Of a stretch of DNA of 64,000 nt, positions 52,366 to 62,590 are shown in pieces (position 1 is the first letter of the stretch; each line of letters starts with the position of its first letter). Made by a program: the position numbers and the translations under genes. The notes beneath the pieces are model-generated. The model saw nothing but the letters and a program-made list of their open reading frames with translations. It did no database searches and was not told the origin of the DNA. The stretch comes from Saccoglossus kowalevskii (Eukaryota; Hemichordata; Enteropneusta; Harrimaniidae), in assembly GCF_000003605.2 (NCBI RefSeq), contig NW_003152584.1, forward strand, positions 1 to 64,000, given 5' to 3'.

Positions 52366-55350
52366 GTGTAAACCCACACACATGGGTTTGACATATTTTG
52401 TTACTGTGGTATGTGGCAATCCACTGCAAATATGGATGTGTAAACCACACCCCTTGGTTTGACATATTTGTTAATGTGGTATGTAGCAATCCATTGCAAA
52501 TATGGATGTGTTAACCACACCCTTGGTTTGACATATTTTGTTACTGTGGTATGTGACAATCTACTGCAAATATGGATGTGTTAACCACACCCTTGGTTTG
52601 ACATATTTTGTTACTGTGGTGACAATCCACTGCAAATATGGATGTGTAAACCACACCCTTGGTTTGACATATTCGATACTGTTGTATGTGACAATCCACT
52701 GCAAATATGGATGTGTTAACCAAACCCTTGGTTTGACATATTTTGTTACTGTGGTATGTGACAATCTACTGCAAATATGGATGTGTTAACCACACCCTTG
52801 GTTTGACATATTTTGTTACTGTGGTATGTGACAATCCACTGCAAATATGGATGTGTAAACCACACCCTTGGTTTGACATATTTTGTTACTGTAGTATGTG
52901 ACAATCCGCTGCAAATATGGATGTGTAAACCACACCCATGGTTTGACATATTTTGTTACTGTGGTATGTGATAATCTACTCCAAATATAGATGTGTTAAC
53001 CACACCCTTGGTTTGACATATTTTGTTACTGTGGTATGTGACAATCTACTGCAAATATGCATGTGTAAACCACACCCTTGGTTTGACATATTTTGTTACT
53101 GTAGTATGTGACAATCCACTGCAAATATGGATGTGTAAACCACACCCTTGTTTTGACATATTTTGTTACTGTGGTATGTGACAATCTACTGCAAATATGG
53201 ATGTGTTATCCACACCCTTGGTTTGACATATTTTGTTAATGTGGTATGTAGCAATCCATTGCAAATATGGATGTGTTAACCACACCCTTGGTTTGACATA
53301 TTTTGTTACTGTGGTATGTGACAATCTACTGCAAATATGGATGTGTTAACCACACCCTTGGTTTGACATATTTTGTTAATGTGGTATGTGGCAATCCACT
53401 GCAAATATGGATGTGTAAACAACACCCTTGTTTTGACATATTTTGTTACTGTGGTATGTGACAATCTACTGCAAATATGGAAGTGTTAACCACACCCTTG
53501 GTTTGACATATTTTGTTAATGTGGTATGTAGCAATCCACTGCAAATATGGATGTGTTAACCACACCCTTGGTTTGACATATTTTGTTACTGTGGTATGTG
53601 ACAATCCACTGCAAATATGGATGTGTAAACCACACCCTTGGTTTGACATATTTTGTTACTGTAGTATGTGACAATCCGCTGCAAATATGGATGTGTAAAC
53701 CACACCCATGGTTTGACATATTTTGTTACTGTGGTATGTGATAATCTACTCCAAATATAGATGTGTTAACCACACCCTTGGTTTGACATATTTTGTTACT
53801 GTGGTATGTGACAATCTACTGCAAATATGCATGTGTAAACCACACCCTTGGTTTGACATATTTTGTTACTGTAGTATGTGACAATCCACTGCAAATATGG
53901 ATGTGTAAACCACACCCTTGTTTTGACATATTTTGTTACTGTGGTATGTGACAATCTACTGCAAATATGGATGTGTTAACCACACCCTTGGTTTGACATA
54001 TTTTGTTAATGTGGTATGTAGCAATCCATTGCAAATATGGATGTGTTAACCACACCCTTGGTTTGACATATTTTGTTACTGTGGTATGTGACAATCTACT
54101 GCAAATATGGATGTGTTAACTACACCCTTGGTTTGACATATTTTGTTAATGTGGTATGTGGCAATCCACTGCAAATATGGATGTGTAAACAACACCCTTG
54201 TTTTGACATATTTTGTTACTGTGGTATGTGACAATCTACTGCAAATATGGAAGTGTTAACCACACCCTTGGTTTGACATATTTTGTTAATGTGGTATGTA
54301 GCAATCCACTGCAAATATGGATGTGTTAACCACACCCTTGGTTTGACATATTTTGTTACTGTGGTATGTGACAGTCTACTGCAAATATGGATGTGTTAAC
54401 CACACCCTTGGTTTGACATATTTTGTTAATGTGGTATGTAGCAATCCACGGCAAATATAGGTGTGTTAACCACGCCCTTGGTTTGACATATTTTGTTACT
54501 GTGGTATGTGGCAATCCACTGCAAATATGGATGTGTTAACTACACCCTTGGTTTGATATATTTTGTTAATGTGGTATGTGGCAATCTACTGCAAATATGG
54601 ATGTGTAAACCACACCCTTGGTTTGACATATTTTGTTACTGTAGAATGTGACAATCCACTGCAAATATGGATGTGTAAACCACACCCTTGGTTTGACATA
54701 GTTTGTTACTGTGGTATGTGACAATCTACTGCAAATATGGATGTGTTAACCACACACTTGGTTTGACATATTTTGTTAATGTGGTATGTAGCAATCCACT
54801 GCAAATATGGATGTGTTAACCACACCCTTGGTTTGACATATTTTGTTACTGTGGTATGTGACAATCTACTGCAAATATGGATGTGTTAACCACACCCTTG
54901 GTTTGACATATTTTGTTAATGTGGTATGTAGCAATCCACTGCAAGTATAGGTGTGTTAACCTCGCCCTTGGTTTGACATATTTTGTTACTGTGGTATGTG
55001 GCAATCCACTGCACATATGGATGTGTTAACTACACCCTTGGTTTGATATATTTTGTTAATGTGGTATGTGGCAATCCACTGCAAATATGGATGTGTAAAC
55101 CACACCCTTGGTTTGACATATTTTGTTACTGTGGTATGTGACAATCTACTGCAAATATGGATGTGATAACCACACCCTTGGTTTGACATATTTTGTTACT
55201 GTGGTATGTGACAATCCACTGCAAATATGGATGTGTAAACCACACCCTTGGTTTGACATATTCGATACTGTTGTATGTGACAATCCACTGCAAATATGGA
55301 TGTGTAAACCACACCCTTGGTTTGACATATTTTGTTACTGTGGTATGTGA
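52366..55350 (+). repeat. B domain, copy 4
   Basis: The domain begins in an indel cluster (aacccacacacatggg near 52,372; cccctt and catatttgtt near 52,450) and then carries the 66 bp monomer at 52,597. It includes the 770 bp tandem pair, and from about 54,415 to 55,290 it follows 41,920-42,795 (offset 12,495), sharing cctcgccc, gcacatatgg and gtgataacc. No gene is present. Confidence 0.84.
52801..54340 (+). repeat. 11-monomer HOR, 770 bp, two complete tandem copies
   Basis: Copy 1 is 52,801-53,570 and copy 2 is 53,571-54,340, each exactly eleven 70 bp units. Comparing every 60-base line I found two differences in 770 bases: gttatcc against gttaacc near 53,209, and taaccac against taactac near 53,351. 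Shared rare variants are caatccgctgc, ataatctactccaaatatag, ccattgcaaat, gtaaacaacaccc and gaagtgtt. A related single copy at 39,822-40,680 has one extra monomer (gtggcaatctac type near 40,055). Confidence 0.9.
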
Positions 55351-57120
55351 CAATCTACTGCAAATATTGATGTGTAAACCCCACCCTTGGTTTGACATAT
55401 TTTTTCCCTGTGGTATGTGACAAAATACTGCAAATATGGATGTGTTAACTACACCCTTGGTTTGACATATTTTGTTACTGTGGTATGTGACAATCCACTG
55501 CAAATATGCATGTGTAAACCACACCCTTGGTTTGACATATTCGATACTGTTGTATGTGACAATCTACTGCAAATATGGATGTGTTAACTACACCCTTGGT
55601 TTGACATATTTTGTTACTGTGGTATGTGACAATCCACTGCAAATATGGATGTGTAAACCACACCCTTGGTTTGACATATTTTGTTTCTGTGGTATGTGGC
55701 AATCTACTGCAAATATGGATGTGTAAACCACACCCTTGGTTTGACATATTTTGTTACTGTGGTATGTGACAATCCACTGCAAATATGGATGTGTAAACCA
55801 CACCCTTGGTTTGACATATTCGATACTGTTGTATGTGATAATCTACTGCAAATATGGATGTGTTAACTACACCCTTGGTTTGACATATTTTGTTACTGTG
55901 GTATGTGACAATCCACTGCAAATATGGATGTGTTAACCACACCCTTGGTTTGACATATTTTGTTACTGTGGTATGTGACAATCCACTGCAAATATGGATG
56001 TGTAAACCACACCCTTGGTTTGACATATTCGATACTGTTGTATGTGATAATCTACTGCAAATATGGATGTGTTAACTACACCCTTGGTTTGACATATTTT
56101 GTTACTGTGGTATGTGACAATCCACTGCAAATATGGATGTGTTAACCGCACCCTTGGTTTGACATATTTTGTTACTGTGGTATGTGATAATCTACTCCAA
56201 ATATGGACGTGTAAACCCCACCCTTGGTTTGACATATTTTGTTACTGTGGTATGTGACAATCTACTGCAAATATGGATGTGTTAACTACACCCTTGGTTT
56301 GACATATTTTGTTACTGTGGTATGTGACAATCCACTGCAAATATGGATGTGTAAACCACACCTTGGTTTGACATATTTTGTTTCTGTGTATGTGACAATC
56401 TACTGCAAATATGGATGTGTAAACCACACCCTTGGTTTGACATATTTTGTTACTGTGGTATGTGACAATCTACTGCAAATATGGATGTGTTAACTACACC
56501 CTTGGTTGACATATTTGTTACTGTGGTATGTGACAATCCACTGCAAATATGGAAGTCTAAACCACACCCTTGGTTTGACATATTTTGTTACTGTGGTATG
56601 TGACAATCTACTGCAAATATGCATGTGTAAACCACACCCTTGGTTTGACATATTTTGTTACTGTGGTATGTGGCAATCTACTGCAAATATGCATGTGTAA
56701 ACCACACCCTTGGTTTGACATATTTTGTTACTGTGGTATGTGACAATCTACTGCAAATATGCATGTGTAAACCACACCCTTGGTTTGACATATTTTGTTG
56801 CTGTGGTATGTGATAATCTACTCCAAATATGGATGTGTTAACCACACCCTTGGTTTGACATATTTTGTTACTGTGGTATGGGGCAATCGACTGCAAATAT
56901 GGATGTGTAAACCACACCCTTGGTTTGACATATTTTGTTACTGTGGTATGTGACAATCTACTGCAAATATGCATGTGTAATCCACACCCTTGGTTTGACA
57001 TATTTTGTTACTGTGGTATGTGACAATCTACTGCAAATATGCATGTGTAAACCACACCCTTGGTTTGACATATTTTGTTACTGTGGTATGTGGCAATCTA
57101 CTGCAAATATGGATGTGTAA
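55351..57120 (+). repeat. A domain, copy 3, passing into E domain
   Basis: The first part resembles 1-820, with aaatattgatgtgtaaacccc followed by an odd monomer tatttttccctg and gacaaaatactgc (55,391-55,460). The cgatac monomers include a gtgataatctac form that repeats with a 3-monomer (209 bp) step at about 55,751 and 55,960. From about 56,450 the E markers begin: gaagtctaaacc (56,552), successive gcatgtgtaaacc monomers and tatggggcaatcgac (56,878). Bases about 56,450-57,000 match 61,276-61,826 (offset 4,826). Several single-base losses lie at 56,360-56,520. Confidence 0.8.
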
Positions 57121-58680
57121 ACCACACCCTTGGTTTGACATATTTTGTTACTGTGGTATGTGACAATCCACTGCAAATATGGATGTGTAAACAACACCCT
57201 TGGTTTGTCATATTTTGTTACTGTGGTATGTGACAATCCACTGCAAATATGGATGTGTACACAACACCCTTGGTTTGACATATTTTGTTACTGTGGTATG
57301 TGACAATCTACTGCAAATATGGATGTGTTAACCACACCCTTGGTTTGACATATTTTGTTACTGTTGTATGTGACAATCCACAGCAAATATGCATGTGTAA
57401 GCCACACCCTTGGTTTGACATATTTTGTTACTGTTGTATGTGACAATCCACTGCAAATATGGGTGTGTTAACGACACCCTTGGTTTGACATATTTTGTTA
57501 CTGTTGTATGTGACAAGCCACTGCAAATATGGATGTGTTAACCACACCCTTGGTTTGACATATTTTGTTACTGTGGTATGTGACAATCTACTGCAAATAT
57601 GGATGTGTTAACCACACCCTTGGTTTGACATATTTTGTTAATGTGGTATGTAGCAATCCACTGCACATATGGATGTGTTAACCACACACTTGGTTTGACA
57701 TATTTTGTTACTGTGGTATGTGACAATTCCACTGCAATATGGATGTGTTAACTACACCCTTGGTTTGACATATTTTTGATAATGTGGTATGTGGCAATCC
57801 ACTGCAAATATGGATGTGTAAACCACACCCTTGGTTTGACATATTTTATTACTGTGGTATGTGGCAATCTACTGCAAATATGGATGTGTAAACCACACCC
57901 TTGGTTTGACATATTTTGTTACTGTTGTATGTGACAAGCCACTGCAAATATGGATGTGTTAACCACACCCTTGGTTTGACATATTTTGTTACTGTGGTAT
58001 GTGACAATCTACTGCAAATATGGATGTGTTAACCACACCCTTGGTTTGACATATTTTGTTAATGTGGTATGTAGCAATCCACTGCAAATATGGATGTGTT
58101 AACCACACCCTTGGTTTGACATATTTTGTTACTGTGGTATGTGACAATCCACTGCAAATATGGATGTGTTAACTACACCCTTGGTTTGACATATTTTGTT
58201 AATGTGGTATGTGGCAATCCACTGCAAATATGGATGTGTAAACCACACCCTTGGTTTAACATATTTTGTTACTGTGGTATGTGACAATCTACTGCAAATA
58301 TGGATGTGTTAACCACACCCTTGGTTTGACATATTTTGTTACTGTGGTATGTGACAATCTACTGCAAATATGGATGTGTAAACAACACCCATGGTTTGAC
58401 ATATTCGATACTGTTGTATGTGACAATCCACTGCAAATATGGATGTGTTAACCACACCCTTGGTTTGACATATTTTGTTACTGTGGTATGTGACAATCCA
58501 CTGCAAATATGGATGTGTAAACCGCACCCTTGGTTTGACATATTCGATACTGTTGTATGTGACAATCTACTGCAAATATGGATGTGTTAACTACACCCTT
58601 GGTTTGACATATTTTGTTACTGTGGTATGTGACAATCCACTGCAAATATGGATGTGTTAAACCACACCCTTTGGTTTGAC
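57121..58680 (+). repeat. D domain, copy 2
   Basis: The order gtaaacaacacc, tacacaacacc, ccacagcaaatatgcatg with gtaagcc, gggtgtgttaacgac and gacaagcc is the same as at 45.3-46.0 kb (offset 11,872). An irregular patch with gacaattccactgcaatatgg and a six-T run lies at 57,720-57,785. The domain ends with cgatac monomers near 58,400 and 58,540 and a monomer with extra bases (gttaaaccac and cccttt near 58,655). Confidence 0.8.
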
Positions 58681-59590
58681 ATATTTTGTTACTGTGGCAT
58701 GTGACAATCCACTGCAAATATGGATGTGTTAACCACACCTTTGGTTTGACATATTTTGTTACTGTTGTATTCGACAATCCACTGCAAATATGGATGTGTT
58801 AACCACACCCTTGGTTTGACATATTGTGTTACTGTGGTATGTGGCAATCCACTGCAAATATGGATGTGTAAACCACACCCTTGGTTTGACATATTTTGTT
58901 ACTGTGGTATGTAACAATCTACTGCAATTATGCATGTGTATACCACGCCCTTGGTTTGACATATTTTGTTACTGTGGTATGTGGTAATCTACTGCAAATA
59001 TGGATGTGTAAACCACACCCTTGATTTGACATATTTTGTTACTGTAGTATGTGACAATCCACTGCAAATATGGATGTGTAAACCACACCCATGGTTTAAC
59101 ATATTTTGTTACTGTGGTATGTGGCAATCGACTGCAAATATGGATATGTAAACCACACCCTTGGTTTGACATATTTTGTTACTGTGGCATGTGACAATCC
59201 ACTGCAAATATGGATGTGTTAACCACACCCTTGGTTTGACATATTTTGTTACGGTGGTATGTGGCAATCCACTGCAAATATGGATGTGTTAACCACACCC
59301 TTGGTTTGACATATTTTCTTACTGTGGCATATGACAATCCACTGCAAATATGGATGTGTTAACCACACCCTTGGTTTGACATATTTTGTTACTGTTGTAT
59401 GTGACAATCCACTGCAAAATGCATGTGTAAGCCTCACCCTTGGTTTGACATATTTTGTTACTGTTGTATGTGACAATCCACTGCAAATATGGATGTGTTA
59501 ACCACACCCTTGGTTTGACATATTTTGTTAATGTGGTATGTGACAATCCACTACAAATATGGATGTGTAAACCACACCCTTGGTTTAACA
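58681..59590 (+). repeat. C domain, copy 4
   Basis: Bases 58,689-58,870 match 890-1,071 (offset 57,799), and bases about 59,080-59,560 match 1,071-1,550 (offset 58,009). The right-hand copy therefore holds three more monomers (210 bp) between these two parts. Those three are also present at 17.46-17.67 and 34.78-34.99 kb, so the left-hand copy has probably lost them. The 69 bp gcaaaatgcat monomer recurs at 59,375-59,443. Confidence 0.84.
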
Positions 59591-61260
59591 TATTTTGTTA
59601 CTGTGGTATGTGACAATCTACTGCAAATATGGATGTGTTAACCACACCCTTGGTTTGACATGATTTGTTACTGTTGTATGTGACAATCCACTGCAAATAT
59701 GGATGTGTAAACCACACCCTTGGTTTGACATATTCGATACAGTTGTATGTGACAATCCACTGCAAATATGGATGTGTTAACCACACCCTTGGTTTGACAT
59801 ATTTTGTTACTGTGGTATGTGACAATCTACTTCAAATATGGATGTGTTAACCACACCCTTGGTTTGACATATTTTGTTACTGTGGTATGTGACAATCCAC
59901 TGCAAATAGGATGTGTAAACTACACCCTTGGTTTGACATATTTTGTTACTGTGGTATGTGACAATCTACTGCAAATATGGATGTGTAAACCACACCCTTG
60001 GTTTGACATATTTTGTTACTGTAGTATGTGACAATCCACTGCAAATATGGATGTGTAAACCACACCCATGGTATGACATATTTTGTTACTGTGGTATGTG
60101 ATAATCTACTCCAAATATGGATGTGTTAACGACACCCTTGGTTTGACATATTTTGTTACTGTGGCATGTGACAATCCACTGCAAATATGGATGTGTAAAC
60201 AACACCCTTGGTTTGTCATATTTTGTTACTGTGGTATGTGACAATCTACTGCAAATATGGATGTGTTAAAGACCCTTGGTTTGACATATTTTGTTACTGT
60301 GGTATGTGACAATCCACTGCAAATATGGATATGTAAACAACACCCTTGGTTTGACATATTTTGTTTCTGTGGTATGTGACAATCTACTGCAAATATGGAT
60401 GTGTTAACCACACCCTTGGTTTGACATATTTTGTTACTGTTGTATGTGACAATCCACAGCAAATATGCATGTGTAAGCCACACCCTTGGTTTGACATATT
60501 TTGTTACTGTTGTATGTGACAATGCACTGCAAATATGGGTGTGTTAACGACACCCTTGGTTTGACATATTTTGTTACTGTTGTATGTGACAAGCCACTGC
60601 AAATATGGATGTGTTAACCACACCCTTGGTTTGACATATTTTGTTACTGTGGTATGTGACAATCTACTGCAAATATGGAGGTGTTAACCACACCCTTGGT
60701 TTGACATATTTTATTAATGTGGTATGTAGCAATCCACTGCAAATATGGATGTGTTAACCACACCCTTGGTTTGACATATTTTGTTACTGTGGTATGTGAC
60801 AATCTACTGCAAATATGGATGTGTTAACCACACCCTTGGTTTGACATATTTTGTTAATGTGGTATGTAGCAATCCACTGCAAATATAGGTGTGTTAACCA
60901 CGCCCTTGGTTTGACATATTTTGTTACTGTGGTATGTGGTAATCCACTGCAAATATGGATGTGTTAACTACACCCTTGGTTTGATATATTTTGTTAATGT
61001 GGTATGTGGCAATCCACTGCAAATATGGATGTGTAAACCACACCCTTGGTTTGACATATTTTGTTACTGTGGTATGTGACAATCTACTGCAAATATGGAT
61101 GTGTTACCCACACCCTTGGTTTGACATATTTTGTTACTGTGGTATGTGACAATCCACTGCAAATATGGATGTGTAAACCACACCCTTGGTTTGACATATT
61201 CGATACTGTTGTATGTGACAATCCACTGCAAATATGGATGTGTTAACCACACCCTTTGGT
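59591..61260 (+). repeat. Mixed D and B monomers
   Basis: A cgatac monomer with atacagttg sits near 59,740 and a one-base-short monomer (gcaaataggatg) near 59,906. D-type monomers (gtaaacaacacc, ccacagcaaatatgcatg with gtaagcc, gggtgtgttaacgac) run from 60,190 to 60,610. B-type dimers (taatgtggtatgtagc, tataggtgtg with ccacgccc) run from 60,710 to 61,020. One monomer near 60,265 reads gttaaagaccctt and is shortened. No gene is present. Confidence 0.78.
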
Positions 61261-62590
61261 TTGACATATTTTGTTACTGTGGTATGTGACAATCTACTGC
61301 AAATATGGATGTGTTAACTACACCCTTGGTTTGACATATTTTGTTACTGTGGTATGTGACAATCCACTGCAAATATGGAAGTCTAAACCACACCCTTGGT
61401 TTGACATATTTTGTTACTGTGGTATGTGACAATCTACTGCAAATATGCATGTGTAAACCACACCCTTGGTTTGACATATTTTGTTACTGTGGTATGTGAC
61501 AATCTACTGCAAATATGCATGTGTAAACCACACCCTTGGTTTGACATATTTTGTTACTGTGGTATGTGACAATCTACTGCAAATATGCATGTGTAAACCA
61601 CACCCTTGGTTTGACATATTTTGTTGCTGTGGTATGTGATAATCTACTCCAAATATGGATGTGTTAACCACACCCTTGGTTTGACATATTTTGTTACTGT
61701 GGTATGGGGCAATCGACTGCAAATATGGATGTGTAAACCACACCCTTGGTTTGACATATTTTGTTACTGTGGTATGTGACAATCTACTGCAAATATGCAT
61801 GTGTAAACCACACCCTTGGTTTGACATATTTTGTTACTGTGGTATGTGGCAATCTACTGCAAATATGGATGTGTAAACCACACCCTTGGTTTGATATATT
61901 TTGTTACTGTAGTATGTGACAATCCACTGCAAATATGGATGTGTAAACCACATCCTTGGTTTGACATATTTTGTTACTGTGGTATGTGACAATCCACTGC
62001 AAATATGGATGTGTAAACAAGACCCTTGGTCTGTCATATTTTGTTACTGTGGTATGAGACAATCTACTGCAAATATGGATGTGTTAAAAGACCCTTGGTT
62101 TGACATATTTTGTTACTGTGGTATGTGACAATCCACTGCAAATATGGATGTGTAAACAACACCCTTGGTTTGACATATTTTGTTACTGTGGTATGTGACA
62201 ATCTACTGCAAATATGGGTGTGTTAACGACACCCTTGGTTTGACATATTTTGTTACTGTTGTATGTGACAAGCCACTGCAAATATGGATGTGTTAACCAC
62301 ACCCTTGGTTTGACGTATTTTGTTACTGTGGTATGTGACAATCTACTGCAAATATGGATGTGTTAACCACACCCTTGGTTTGACATATTTTGTTAATGTC
62401 GTATGTAGCAATCCACTGCAAATATATATGTGTTAACCACACCCTTGGTTTGACATATTTTGTTACTGTGGTATGTGACAATCCACTGCAAATATGGATG
62501 TGTGAACTACACCCTTGGTTTGACATATTTTGTTAATGTGGTATGTGGCAATCCACTGCAAATATGGATGTGTAAACCACACCCTTGGTT
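61261..62590 (+). repeat. E domain, copy 2, passing into D-type monomers
   Basis: Bases 61,276-61,826 match 56,450-57,000, sharing gaagtctaaacc (61,378), four gcatgtg monomers and tatggggcaatcgac (61,704). After 61,826 this copy lacks one gcatgtg monomer. D-like monomers (gtaaacaagacc, gttaaaagaccctt, gggtgtgttaacgac) follow to about 62,590. The gaagtctaaacc segment occurs a third time at about 62,810-63,015 (offset 1,538 from 61,272). Confidence 0.8.
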
